Assembly: GCF_000725485.1 (NCBI RefSeq)
Contig: NZ_JOAG01000038.1
Span: 1 to 64,000, forward strand
DNA: 64,000 bases
Source: Nonomuraea candida
Lineage (GTDB): Bacteria > Actinomycetota > Actinomycetes > Streptosporangiales > Streptosporangiaceae
Direction of reading: 5' to 3'
Both the position numbers and the translations under genes were made by a program. Below the pieces are notes generated by a model. It was not told the DNA's origin and searched no databases. It saw only the letters and a program-made list of their open reading frames with translations. Shown piece by piece: positions 34,197-43,135 of the stretch; the first letter of the stretch is position 1, and every line of letters begins with the position of its first letter.

Positions 34197-34970
34197 TCAG
34201 GGCCTGCCGGGTCCCGTCAGGGGCGCGCTGAACGGCAGGACGAACAGCGGTCCGGTCACCACGGCGCGCTCGCTGCCCGGGCCGTACGGCAGGTCGGCGA
34301 TCTGGCGGCAGGTGCCGCGGTCCTCGATGCCGTACACCGGGTTCTGGCCGCCGGGCCCGGAGTTGACGCGGCCGACCAGGGAGATGCGGTCGCGCACCCG
34401 CCCGCGCTCGTCGACGAAGTAGCCGTGGATCGGCGCGGTCGCGGCGAAGCCGCCGTCCGTCAGGACCTCCTGCACCAGGTCGGAGATGTGGAAGCGCAGC
34501 GTGCGCCCGTCGGCGTCGGTCACGGTGCCCTCCAGCTCGCCGACGAACGGGGTGTAGAGGCCCGGCGCGCCGGTGGCGAAGCCGTCGGGGTAGGGCGCGG
34601 GCCGCTTGGCGAGCTGGGAGACGCGCCAGGTGCGCAGGAAGGTGCCCGTCCTGATGGTGTACGTGCCGTTCTCGCACTCGAACGGGCGCAGGGTGCGGCC
34701 GGTCAGGTCGATCGTCTGCCGCTCGATGGGGTGGCCGGTGGACGGGTCGCCGAACCGCTCCTCGTCGATGCGCACGTCGATGCCGCGCGGTGACAGCCGC
34801 ACCACGAAGCCGGGACCGACGGCCTTGACGTGGTGCCGGCTCTCCTTGAGCTTCAGGCCGGGGGCGCCCGGCTGGGGGTGGGCGTGCGCGGCGGCCGCGG
34901 GTAACAGGCCGGTGGCCAGGGCCGCGAGCAGGGTGACGGCGATTCGCCTGACGGTGATTCCGGGACGCAT
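34197..34970 (-). CDS. Secreted protein of unknown function
   Basis: A 257-residue protein with an Ala-rich signal peptide (LLAALATGLLPAAAAHAHP, about 12-30). The mature part looks beta-rich: VVRLSPRGIDVRIDEERFG, IDLTGRTLRPFECENGTYTIRTG, GELEGTVTDADGRTLRFHISDLVQ, HGYFVDERGRVRDRISLVGRVNSG and a C-terminal TCRQIADLPYG. Two Cys could form a disulfide. I do not recognise the family. It may be co-transcribed with the phospholipase-like gene 65 bases downstream. Confidence 0.7.
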   Translation of the reverse strand: MRPGITVRRIAVTLLAALATGLLPAAAAHAHPQPGAPGLKLKESRHHVKAVGPGFVVRLSPRGIDVRIDEERFGDPSTGHPIERQTIDLTGRTLRPFECENGTYTIRTGTFLRTWRVSQLAKRPAPYPDGFATGAPGLYTPFVGELEGTVTDADGRTLRFHISDLVQEVLTDGGFAATAPIHGYFVDERGRVRDRISLVGRVNSGPGGQNPVYGIEDRGTCRQIADLPYGPGSERAVVTGPLFVLPFSAPLTGPGRP

Positions 34971-35057
34971 GGGTCCTCCTCACTGCCGTGATGGGCGGTC
35001 ATCGTACAGCAGCGGCGAAACCCCGGTCGATCGGGTCGGCGCCGGGCCCGGGGCGGG

Positions 35058-35750
35058 TCATGCGGGGTTGCGCCGGACGAGCAGGACGTTGTCGGTGACG
35101 GTGGCGCTCTGGCCGCCGGGGCCGGTGGCGCGGCGGCGGGGCATGTCGGCGCGCAGGACCGACCAGCGCGCGGGGTCGAGGTCGAGCCCGGCGGCGACCT
35201 CGGCGGGCGTGGGGTGGCGGGCGTCGGGGTCCTGGTTCCACGACCAGGGCGCGGTGGAGCCGTGGTCGACGATCAGCAGCAGGCCGCCGGGGTTGAGCGC
35301 CCGGGCCGCGGCACGCAGGACCCGCTCGCGCGGCAGCGCGAACGGGGTGTGGAGGTACTGGGCGGAGACGAGGTCGAACCGGCCCGCGGGGAAGCCGGCG
35401 GCCAGGTCGTGCCGTTCGGTGCTGACCCGGTCGGCGAGGCTGAGCTCGCGGGCGTGGTCGCGGAGGCGGGCGACGGCGGTGGCGGAGATGTCGACGGCGG
35501 TGACCCGCCAGCCGTGCCGGGCCAGCCAGAGGGCGTCGCCGCCCGCGCCGCAGCCCAGGTCCAGGGCGGCGCCGGGGCGCAGCGGCGCGGCGGTCTCGGC
35601 GAGCAGCGGGTTGACGCGCCCGCCCCGGGCGCGCCGGGCGCGGTGGAGCCGCTCCCAGAACGCCGCCGCCTCCTCCGCGCCCGCCCCGCCCTGGTCACTT
35701 GCGCCGCCGGCGGGGCCTGGGGTGGGGTGCCGGGTGTGCGGGGAGTCCAT
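35058..35750 (-). CDS. SAM-dependent class I methyltransferase
   Basis: A 230-residue methyltransferase: helix EAAAFWERLHRARRA, motif I ALDLGCGAGGDALWLARHGW, post-I VTAVDISATAV, motif II region FDLVSAQYLHTPF and motif III LNPGGLLLIVDHG. The ATG at 35750 was chosen; longer upstream frames cross a divergent regulator. Such proteins (TehB/Methyltransf_25 type) are often paired with a divergent XRE-cupin gene, as here. Substrate unknown. Confidence 0.85.
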   Translation of the reverse strand: MDSPHTRHPTPGPAGGASDQGGAGAEEAAAFWERLHRARRARGGRVNPLLAETAAPLRPGAALDLGCGAGGDALWLARHGWRVTAVDISATAVARLRDHARELSLADRVSTERHDLAAGFPAGRFDLVSAQYLHTPFALPRERVLRAAARALNPGGLLLIVDHGSTAPWSWNQDPDARHPTPAEVAAGLDLDPARWSVLRADMPRRRATGPGGQSATVTDNVLLVRRNPA

Positions 35751-35852
35751 CAGGGTCGTCCCTTCGTCGGCCCGCGTGCCGGGCGCCGGTGTGATACCGG
35801 CAGCATCACCGCTCCCGTTTCCTATTTGCACGAGATTTTGCGGATCTGCATC

Positions 35853-36440
35853 ATGGGTGGCATGGAGAACCCCGCGGAAGACGTGCTGGCCGGAGTCGGG
35901 CCACGGCTGCGCGCCCTGCGCCGCGCACGCAACGCCACGCTGGCGGCCCTGGCCGAGGAGACCGGCCTGACCGCCAGCACCCTGTCCCGGCTGGAGACCG
36001 GCAAGCTGCGCCCCACGCTGGAGCAGCTGCTGCCGCTGGCCAGGGCGCACGGCGTGCCGCTCGACGACCTCGTCGCGGCGCCGCACACCGGCGACCCGCG
36101 CATCCACCTGCGGCCTGTGCGGCGCTCCGGGCTGGTGCTGGTGCCGCTGACCAGGCGGGCCGGCGGCGTGCAGGCGTACAAGGTGATCTACCCGCCGGCC
36201 GGCCGGTCGCCCACGATGAAGCCGCAGACCCACGAGGGCTACGAGTGGTTCTACGTGCTCAACGGGCAGGTCAGGTTCGTGCTCGGCGAGCAGGAGTTCC
36301 TGCTCGGCGTCGGCGAGGCGGCGGAGTTCGACACCCGCATACCGCACTGGATCGGCAGCGCCGACAGCCGGCCCGCCGAGCTGCTCACCCTGTTCGGCCC
36401 GCAGGGCGAGCACGCCCACCTGGCGCCGTCGAAGCGCTGA
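35853..36440 (+). CDS. XRE-family regulator with C-terminal cupin domain
   Basis: A 195-residue regulator: HTH at about 15-70 (VGPRLRALRRARNATLAALAEETGLTASTLSRLETGKLRPTLEQLLPLA) and a cupin at about 115-185 (HEGYEWFYVLNGQVRFVLGEQEFLLGVGEAAEFDTRIPHWI). The start is ATG 35853 or 35862; neither has a clear ribosome site. Divergent from the methyltransferase gene with 102 bases between, which it likely controls. Confidence 0.88.
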   Translation: MGGMENPAEDVLAGVGPRLRALRRARNATLAALAEETGLTASTLSRLETGKLRPTLEQLLPLARAHGVPLDDLVAAPHTGDPRIHLRPVRRSGLVLVPLTRRAGGVQAYKVIYPPAGRSPTMKPQTHEGYEWFYVLNGQVRFVLGEQEFLLGVGEAAEFDTRIPHWIGSADSRPAELLTLFGPQGEHAHLAPSKR

Positions 36441-36505
36441 GCGGGGGCGGCCCTCCCGGAAGCCGCTCCCGCACGCGCACGGAAGCCGCCGCGGCCGGGG
36501 CGGCC

Positions 36506-36577
36506 CCTCACGAGAGCCGTAGCTTCGCGGCGTGACCGAAGCCTCACGAGAGCCGCAGTCTCGCGGCGTGACCGAAG
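36506..36577. repeat. 36-bp tandem duplication of a gene's C-terminal codons and stop
   Basis: Two adjacent 36-bp copies differ at four positions. Read on the minus strand, each encodes FGHAA(R/K)LRLS followed by TGA. The first is the true end of the 575-residue protein; the second lies in the same frame just beyond its stop. Confidence 0.92.
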
Positions 36578-38271
36578 CCGATCGCGGCCGCGAAGGGATG
36601 CACCCCCTTGGCCGGCTCGGTCAGCTTGGGGAAGAACGGCTGCAGGTCGCGCGGCCGGTCCTTGGCGCGCAGGTAGGCGACGCTGTAGAAGGCCGCCGAC
36701 CAGAGTCCGGCCGGGTCGCGCCACTCCTCGGCCCAGGCGACGCCCGCGGCGGCGGGCGCGGACACCGCCTTGGGCAGCTTGGCCAGCGCGGGGAAGAGCC
36801 CGGCGGGCCGCACGTCCCCGGTGGTGATCCCGGAGTGGTGCATGCGCAGGCGGCGGTCGCGCCCGCCGCGCAGCCAGCCGAGCAGCGCCTTCTCGAGGTC
36901 GGCGCGTCTGATGCCGGTGGCCTGCTCGTTGAGGTCGAAGTCGAGGTCCCACAGCTCCCGCCACAGGCCGGCGAAGGCCGTCGCGTCCCCGGCGAAGAGC
37001 AGCGGAGGGTAGCGCGACGGGTCCGCGAGCGCCGTGCGGCCGATGACCGGGAAGAGGCCGCTGACGCCGCTGCTGAAGCCGGCCAGGGTGACGTTGCGGA
37101 TCTTCGGCCGGGGCTGGTTGACCGCGCCGAACACCGGCGGCACGGGCAGCGCCGGCAGCCCGCCCTCCGGGGCGGAGGCGCCCTGCCAGCGGCCGAACGT
37201 GGAGCCCGGCGCGTGCCCGAAGCCGTGCAGGAACTGGGAGACCTCCAGCAGCAGCCGGTGCACCCCCTCCTGAGAGTTGAACGGCTGCCACATCTGCCGG
37301 CGGGAGTCTTCCCCGTCGGGCACGGCGGGGAAGACGGGCATGACGATGATCGCGGGCCTGCCCGCCGCGACCGGCGCGAAGGCGTAGACGTGGTCGAGGA
37401 CCAGGTGGCGGTAGGCGACGTCCACGTACGGCTGCTTCCTGGTCTTCTCCGGGAAGACGGTGTACGGGTAGCCGGCGCGGTAGGGGTAGGCGGATCTCGG
37501 GAAGTCCCGGGTCGCCGTGCTGGGACTGTAGTACACGATGTAGTCGAGCCCCTCCGGCGGGATCGGCCCGGACAGGGCCGGCGCCCAGACCGCGATGAGG
37601 AAGCGGGGCTCCTTCAGGCGCTTGCCGGTGACGCTGCCGTATTCGAGCCAGAGGTAGCCGCCGTGGTCGCCCAGGGTGATCGTGGCGTCCGCCGTGGTGA
37701 AGCGGTCCCAGCCGTCGTGCCCGGCGACGGTGAGCGTCGTGGGCGCGGTGGGCCCGGTGGGCCCGGTGGGCCCGGTGGGCCCGGTGGGCGGCCCGCCGGG
37801 CGGGGCGGCGTCCGCCAGCGTGCGGATCTTGGTGGGCAGGCGCAGGAACGAGCCGATGACGGCGTACTCCCTGGCTCCGCTCCCGCCGCGGTAGAACACG
37901 CCCGGCTGGTCGCCCGAGGCCTTGCCGCCGAACGGCTCGGCGGTGACCGGCGCCTGCCGCACCCGCCCCAGGGTGATCGTCAGGTCCGTACGGGCGGCCG
38001 TCGTGACCAGCTCGCAGTTGCGGTTGTCCCAGTAGTACGGGAGCGAGGCCAGCCGGACGGTCACCACCTGCGTGACATAGTCGGGGTGCTCGACCGTGAC
38101 GGTCAGCCGGGTCGTGCCGGGCGCCGGCGCCGACATGACGATCTGCTGCCGGGTCTGCACGGTGGACGCGTGCACCCCGGCGGGGTCCTCCAGCTCCAGT
38201 GTCACCGTCGCGTCGCTCGCGAGCGGCCGGTTCAGCACGTCCACCATCGAGATGCCGATGTCCGTCGCCAT
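36544..38271 (-). CDS. Large protein with beta-sandwich N-terminus, collagen-like repeat and possible alpha/beta-hydrolase domain
   Basis: A 575-residue protein, no signal peptide. Residues about 1-75 look like a beta-sandwich/carboxypeptidase-regulatory-type fold (VDVLNRPLASDATVTLELEDP). At about 161-178 there is a GPT repeat (PPTGPTGPTGPTGPTAPT). The rest includes IIVMPVFPAVP near 310, VTLAGFSSGVSGLFPVIG near 395 (GFSSG fits a nucleophile elbow) and RMHHSGI near 490, which could be the catalytic His of an alpha/beta hydrolase. I do not recognise the full protein. It is 65 bases downstream of the 896-residue gene on the same strand, so the two probably form an operon and act together. Confidence 0.65.
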   Translation of the reverse strand: MATDIGISMVDVLNRPLASDATVTLELEDPAGVHASTVQTRQQIVMSAPAPGTTRLTVTVEHPDYVTQVVTVRLASLPYYWDNRNCELVTTAARTDLTITLGRVRQAPVTAEPFGGKASGDQPGVFYRGGSGAREYAVIGSFLRLPTKIRTLADAAPPGGPPTGPTGPTGPTGPTAPTTLTVAGHDGWDRFTTADATITLGDHGGYLWLEYGSVTGKRLKEPRFLIAVWAPALSGPIPPEGLDYIVYYSPSTATRDFPRSAYPYRAGYPYTVFPEKTRKQPYVDVAYRHLVLDHVYAFAPVAAGRPAIIVMPVFPAVPDGEDSRRQMWQPFNSQEGVHRLLLEVSQFLHGFGHAPGSTFGRWQGASAPEGGLPALPVPPVFGAVNQPRPKIRNVTLAGFSSGVSGLFPVIGRTALADPSRYPPLLFAGDATAFAGLWRELWDLDFDLNEQATGIRRADLEKALLGWLRGGRDRRLRMHHSGITTGDVRPAGLFPALAKLPKAVSAPAAAGVAWAEEWRDPAGLWSAAFYSVAYLRAKDRPRDLQPFFPKLTEPAKGVHPFAAAIGFGHAARLRLS

Positions 38272-38336
38272 GGGACCGGCCGCCCGTCAGGTGCGCCGCC
38301 CGGCGGCGGGACCGCCGGGCGGGGTCGCGGGAGCCG

Positions 38337-41027
38337 TCACAGCTGCTGCCCGCTCTTCGGGTCGTAGTGCACCTCCACGGCCACCACCTGGTCGGTGGGC
38401 AGCACCTCGACCCACTGGTCGAAGACCTGGTAGGGCGCCGCCGGGCGGAAGCCGCCGTCGAGCGGGTCGAACCCGTTCTCGAAGACCTTCTCCGCCGCCA
38501 GGGTGGTCGCGATCTGCTTGTTCTCCCGCTCCAGCCGGTCGGCCAGCAGGTCGAGGACCTCGCCGACCTTCTTGCCCTCGTACTCGGGGGGATCGCCCTG
38601 CTGGAACGGGTAGTCCAGGCCGAGCGCCGCCTGCCCCTCGACGTTCGCCTGTTCGAGCCATTCGAGCGCGGCGCGCTCGCGGCCCGGCCGCACCGGCAGG
38701 ACCGCCTTGGCCCAGGCGGCGTTGAGGAACTCGTTGCGTCGGGCGTCGCCGTCGCTCTGGATCAGCCAGCCGAGCGAGCTGCCCATGGGGGCGGGCCGGC
38801 TCTCCTCGGTGATGAGGTAGTTCACCCGGTACTCCTCGCTGGCCTGGCCCTGCGGGCTGATCGCGTTGGTGTGGTCGGTGTGGGTGTACCAGGTGACCAC
38901 GGTGCGGTTGGCCAGCACGCCGGGCTCGGGCACCGGATATCTGCCCACGCTGGTCTTGGTGGGCGGGGGCGGCGCCGGCGGGCTGGGCTCGGGCGGCTGG
39001 ACGGTGCGGGGCCGCCAGTAGTCGGGCGCCACGAAGTACAGCATCTCGTCCACGTCGAAGATCTGCCGCAGCAGCTCCGAGCCCAGGTACAGGTCCTCGA
39101 ACAGCTCGAACGGCTTGAGCTTGTGGATCAGGCTGCCGTAGATCACCTGCCGCTCCTCGGTGCGCAGGTCCTGCGACGGCCGCGGCCGCATGCCGCTGAC
39201 CAGGCCGAGCCGGTCGCGTACGGCCGACGCGTACGACGTGCGCTGCAACGCGGCCACCTCGGCCTCGTAGACCTTCATCTCCTCCAGGAAGCGTTCGTGG
39301 GCCGGGGTCGTCGCCGGCGGCTCCCAGGTGAGCTCGAACGTGAGCCCGATCGGGCTGAGATCGCCGGAGTTGAAGAACTTGGCGAAGACCGCGAAGTCGT
39401 TGCCGGTGACGCGGAACGCGTCGGGCACGAAGGCCCGCCCCGGCGCGACGGAGAGCAGCCGCGCCGACTTCAGCTTGTAGTCCGCCTCGGGCGGCGGCGG
39501 CGTGTAGTCCATCCGGGCCACGGCGTGGATGGCGTTGGCGTGGTCGGTGATGCCCTCGGCCTCGGGGAAGGCGTGGTGGACGAACTCCATGTTCGCCTCC
39601 GGCGGGTCCTGCGTGTCGCGCACCTTCCGGATCGGGAACGTCCCGGAGAACTGGGTGGTCCTGGCCACGAGCGGCGGGGGCCGCTCCGGCTTCCTGATCG
39701 AGGTGAGGTCGGGGGCGGGCACGATGTGCACCAGATCCCCCAGGCCCAGGTTGCGGCCGGGGGCGGGCAGGTAGACCTGCCAGCACAGGCGCGCGCCGAT
39801 GTGCTGCAGCTGCACGCCGACCTTGCGCATCTTGCGCCGCAGCTCGTAGTTGACCAGCCGGTCCGTGGTGTTCTGCACGACGTAGCGGCGGCTGGACAGG
39901 TCGGTGGTCTCGGTCACCGTCTTGAACGTGGTCTTGAAGTTCCGCTTGATCTCGCTGGAGACCTTCGCGCTCTGCGTGCGGGAGTGCTTGTGCGTCTCCT
40001 CCGAGGACTGCTTGACCGTGCTCTCCAGGCTGAAGCTGGCGCTGGCCTCGGCGTGGTAGATGCCGACGTTGGCGCCGCCCGACGCGCTGACGCCGAGCTT
40101 GGTGTCGTTGGCGTTGTCCTCCTTGACGGCGTTGGCGACGTCCTCCTGCTCGGTCAGGCTCTCCTCGACCTTGCGGGTGGTCTCCTCGAACTGCTCGGCC
40201 GTCCGCTCGACCAGCGTGCGCCGCGTGCTGGTCTCGACGAGCTCCACCGTGCCGCCGGGGCTGAGCCACAGGTGCCCGGCGGGCGGCCCGAGGAAGGTGT
40301 CGAACTCGAAGAAGTACTGCCGGAACAGGTTGACCAGGCCGACCGGCGAGAGCACCCCGCGCGTGGTGTCCGCGAAGCGCTCGGCCAGGGCGGCCAGGGC
40401 CCGGTCGTCGAGGGTGCGGGCGGCGGCCGGCGCGAACGACTCCGCGGCCAGCCCCGCCAGGTCGCGGTCGGAGGTGCCCCGCGCGACGCGCAGCGCGTTC
40501 TGCATGCCGAACCAGCCGGCCAGCGGCTGGTAGATGCCGAACAGCTCGCTGGCGTACGGGAGCATGCCGGCGAACTCGACCACCGGCCGGCCCTGCGACA
40601 GCGGCGGGCCGTGCACCGGCGCGGTCAGCCGCTGCGTCGGGGCCTGCGGGCCGCCCGGCGTGCTGGCGAACGGCAGCGCCACGGGTGACTGGCCGGCCAC
40701 CAGCCTGACCAGCAGCGTCTCCGCGCTCGACTCGGCGGCCGGGGCGACGAACGAGATCGTCTGGGCGCCGGCCGGGACGGCGACGCGGCCGACGTACTGG
40801 CGGGCCGAGCCCGGCTCCCGCAGCAGGAACATGCCGGCGAGGGCGGGGACGTCGGGGAAGCCGGCCGGGTCCCGGACGTCCATGTCGCGCGGCAGCCCCA
40901 GGGCGATCCGCTGGTTGGGCGTGATCTCTCCCGGGGAGCTGGGATCGATGGTGTAGGACCAGATCGCCAGACCGGCGCCCGCGGCGGGAAAAGGCGCCCT
41001 GCCGGAAAGTGTGACGGTGATCGCCAT
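38337..41027 (-). CDS. Large unrecognised protein (896 aa) with central coiled coil
   Basis: Start ATG 41027 with AAGGGGG upstream; earlier frame belongs to shadow. Residues 1-130 are beta-rich (MAITVTLSGRAPFPAAG, then VGRVAVPAGAQTISFVAPA). Residues about 255-350 are Ser/Thr/Glu/Lys-rich and helical (VERTAEQFEETTRKVEESL, ESTVKQSSEETHKHSRTQSA), followed by a conserved-looking block (RRYVVQNTTDRLVNYELRR, RLCWQVYLPAPGRNLGLGDLVHI). A Pro-rich linker (PPEPSPPAPPPPTK) sits near 690. No signal peptide, membrane segment or enzyme motif is recognised. Its length and mosaic layout suggest a structural or secreted-machine component, but this is speculation. Upstream on the same strand is a DHA2 pump; downstream its probable partner. 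Confidence 0.6.
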   Translation of the reverse strand: MAITVTLSGRAPFPAAGAGLAIWSYTIDPSSPGEITPNQRIALGLPRDMDVRDPAGFPDVPALAGMFLLREPGSARQYVGRVAVPAGAQTISFVAPAAESSAETLLVRLVAGQSPVALPFASTPGGPQAPTQRLTAPVHGPPLSQGRPVVEFAGMLPYASELFGIYQPLAGWFGMQNALRVARGTSDRDLAGLAAESFAPAAARTLDDRALAALAERFADTTRGVLSPVGLVNLFRQYFFEFDTFLGPPAGHLWLSPGGTVELVETSTRRTLVERTAEQFEETTRKVEESLTEQEDVANAVKEDNANDTKLGVSASGGANVGIYHAEASASFSLESTVKQSSEETHKHSRTQSAKVSSEIKRNFKTTFKTVTETTDLSSRRYVVQNTTDRLVNYELRRKMRKVGVQLQHIGARLCWQVYLPAPGRNLGLGDLVHIVPAPDLTSIRKPERPPPLVARTTQFSGTFPIRKVRDTQDPPEANMEFVHHAFPEAEGITDHANAIHAVARMDYTPPPPEADYKLKSARLLSVAPGRAFVPDAFRVTGNDFAVFAKFFNSGDLSPIGLTFELTWEPPATTPAHERFLEEMKVYEAEVAALQRTSYASAVRDRLGLVSGMRPRPSQDLRTEERQVIYGSLIHKLKPFELFEDLYLGSELLRQIFDVDEMLYFVAPDYWRPRTVQPPEPSPPAPPPPTKTSVGRYPVPEPGVLANRTVVTWYTHTDHTNAISPQGQASEEYRVNYLITEESRPAPMGSSLGWLIQSDGDARRNEFLNAAWAKAVLPVRPGRERAALEWLEQANVEGQAALGLDYPFQQGDPPEYEGKKVGEVLDLLADRLERENKQIATTLAAEKVFENGFDPLDGGFRPAAPYQVFDQWVEVLPTDQVVAVEVHYDPKSGQQL

Positions 41028-41079
41028 GATGGCCCCCTTCAGCCGAGATTCGGCATGCTGGCCCCCAGGCGCCCCACGA

Positions 41080-41110
41080 TGATGCTTAATGTGACCGAAG
41101 TCAAGCTTTC
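41080..41110 (-). promoter_or_regulatory. Candidate promoter of the 896/575-aa operon
   Basis: In the 257-base gap the minus strand shows TTGACT followed after 17 bases by CATCGT in the only AT-rich patch (about 41080-41110). This gives a leader of roughly 50 bases. The rest of the gap (41115-41284) is GC-rich with GGGTCGGG-like simple repeats and no gene. Confidence 0.35.
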
Positions 41111-41284
41111 CGTGACCATCACCAGAAATGTCCCCCGGACCTGACCGCCCTGCCCGCACCGCGCAGCGCTCCCGGCCTGGGTCGGGTCGGGGCGGGGATC
41201 GGGCGGGTCCGGCCGGAGTCCCGCCACCGGCCTGGAGCCAGGGGCGGGCCCTGGCCCGGAGCCGGGCCGGGGCACGGGCCTCGG

Positions 41285-42718
41285 TCAGGGGCGCCGCCGG
41301 TCGTCGCGGGCCGCCGCCCACACGCCGATCGCGGCGACCAGCACCCCGATCAGGCCGTAGCCGAAGGCCGCCCGGTAACCCGCGACCTGGTCCGCCAGGC
41401 CGCCCTGCGGGCCGGTCGTGGCGGCCGCCGCCGCACCCACCAGCACCGCCAGGCCGAAGGCCCCGCCGAGCTGGTCGACCGAGCGCTGCACGCCGGCGGC
41501 GACCCCGGCGTCGGCCTCGGTCACGCCGTGCAGGGCCGCGTTCTGCAGCGCGACCAGCCCGACGGCCATGCCGGCCGCGACGGCGACCATGCCGGGGATC
41601 ACGTCGATCCACAACCTGCCGTCCACGGGCAGCCGGGCCAGCCAGCCGACCCCGGCGGCCGTGCACAGCAGGCCGGCGATGGCGGTGTATTTCATGCCGA
41701 GCACCCGGATCAGCCGGGCCACCTGGGTCATGGCCAGCAGCAGCGCCCCGCAGAACGGCAGGAACGCCAGGCCGGACCGCAGCGGGCTCAGGCCCAGCAC
41801 GTTCTGCAGGTAAAGGGTGCACAGGAAGAACGTCGTCGACAGCGCGGCGCTGAGCAGGACGGTCGCGGCGTTGGCCACCGCGCGGGTGCGCTCGGCGAAG
41901 AAGGCCAGTGGCACCAGCGGCTCCCGGGAGCGCGCCTCGACCAGCACGAACAGCGCCAGCGCCGACACCCCGGCGGCCACCGGCAGGGCCACGCCCGGGT
42001 CGGTCCACGGCCGGTGGGCGGCCTGGAGGATGCCGTACACCAGGGCGAGCGGGCCGGACGTCAGCAGCACCGCGCCGGCCGCGTCCAGCCGGCCCCGGCT
42101 CCCGGGGCCGGCGGAGCGCACCAGCAGGGGCGTCGCCACCAGCACCGCGACGGCCACCGGCAGGTTGACGAAGAAGATCCAGCGCCAGTGCAGCAGCTCG
42201 GTCAGCACGCCGGAGAGCAGCACGCCGACGACGAGCCCGCCGCCGGAGATGGCGCCCCAGACGCCCAGCGCTCTGGCGCGCTCGGCGGGCCCGGGGAAGA
42301 GCAGGGCGATGAGCGACATCGCGGCGGGGGAGGCCAGCGCCTCACCCACGCCCTGGCCGAAGCGCGCGGCGATCAGCGTGCCGAGATCCGGGGCGACGCC
42401 GGCTGCCAGGGAGGCCAGGCCGAAGACGCCGGCGCCGATCAGGAACAGCCGCCGGCGGCCGAGCAGGTCGGCCAGGCGCCCGCCGAGCAGCAGCAGCCCG
42501 CCGCCGACCAGCGCGTACCCGTTGACGACCCAGGCCAGCGCGGTGGGGCCGGCGCCGAACTCGGCGCCGATGGAGGGCAGCGCCACGTTCACCACCGTGA
42601 CGTCCACGGCGATGAGGAACTGCAGGAGTGAGAGCAGGGTCAGGGCCGCCCAGGGGCGGCCGGCCGGAGCGCCGGACCGCCCGAGGGCGCGGCCGGACGC
42701 GGAACGTGAAGCCTTCAT
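41285..42718 (-). CDS. DHA2-family MFS drug efflux pump (EmrB/QacA type)
   Basis: A 477-residue transporter with 14 predicted membrane segments. Family motifs: LLSLLQFLIAVDVTVVNVALPSIG (motif D1, about 30-53), WVVNGYALVGGGLLLLGGRLADLLGRRR (motif A region), GVWGAISGGGLVVGVLLSGVL (motif C) and RWIFFVNLPVAV. ATG at 42718 with GGAG eight bases upstream. Probably exports a drug or secondary metabolite. It is not clearly linked to the genes downstream. Confidence 0.9.
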   Translation of the reverse strand: MKASRSASGRALGRSGAPAGRPWAALTLLSLLQFLIAVDVTVVNVALPSIGAEFGAGPTALAWVVNGYALVGGGLLLLGGRLADLLGRRRLFLIGAGVFGLASLAAGVAPDLGTLIAARFGQGVGEALASPAAMSLIALLFPGPAERARALGVWGAISGGGLVVGVLLSGVLTELLHWRWIFFVNLPVAVAVLVATPLLVRSAGPGSRGRLDAAGAVLLTSGPLALVYGILQAAHRPWTDPGVALPVAAGVSALALFVLVEARSREPLVPLAFFAERTRAVANAATVLLSAALSTTFFLCTLYLQNVLGLSPLRSGLAFLPFCGALLLAMTQVARLIRVLGMKYTAIAGLLCTAAGVGWLARLPVDGRLWIDVIPGMVAVAAGMAVGLVALQNAALHGVTEADAGVAAGVQRSVDQLGGAFGLAVLVGAAAAATTGPQGGLADQVAGYRAAFGYGLIGVLVAAIGVWAAARDDRRRP

Positions 42719-43135
42719 GCGGAGATCTCCAGGTCAGGCGGCCGTCGGCGACGACCGCCCAGGGGAAAGGGCCACCTGTCGCGCCCCGGGAACGGCGGAT
42801 CAACCCCAGCGGCGGGAGAGCCGGTGGGGGATCACGCCGTCAGGGGCGCGCCTGGAGTCACTTGGAGAAGACAGCCACGGTCCGGAAGCCTACCAAGACG
42901 TCCGGGAGAGCCCGCCCACGCGCCCGAATCCGACCGGATCGCACGCGGCCGCCCCCGGCGGCGGTCCGGCGGCGGGCTCCATGCCGGGACCGGTGGCGGG
43001 GCGGGGGCAAATGGGTTGGCGTCGCCGTCCTCGATCTGGTTAGCGTGACTTCGTCATGGTTTCATGGCGTTCGTTCTGCGCCGGGAGGAGGTGACCTCCT
43101 CCGGCGTCCGCGAGTTGGCAGATTGGAGATGCGGG
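42719..43135. other. Intergenic region between divergent DHA2 pump and VOC gene
   Basis: 417 bases. It should hold both divergent promoters. I see no gene with normal codon usage, no strong dyad and no clear -35/-10 pair; the patch around 43045-43075 (TTAGCGTGACTTCGTCATGG) is the least GC-rich and nearest the VOC gene. An in-frame ATG at 43064 would extend the VOC protein by 24 unlikely residues. Confidence 0.4.

Noticed and set aside
37747..37800. Collagen-like protein
   Set aside because: Only four or five GPT triplets inside a 575-residue protein; more likely a linker.
38199..40688. An 829-codon plus-strand open frame
   Set aside because: Shadow of the 896-residue minus-strand gene; no recognisable motifs and biased composition.
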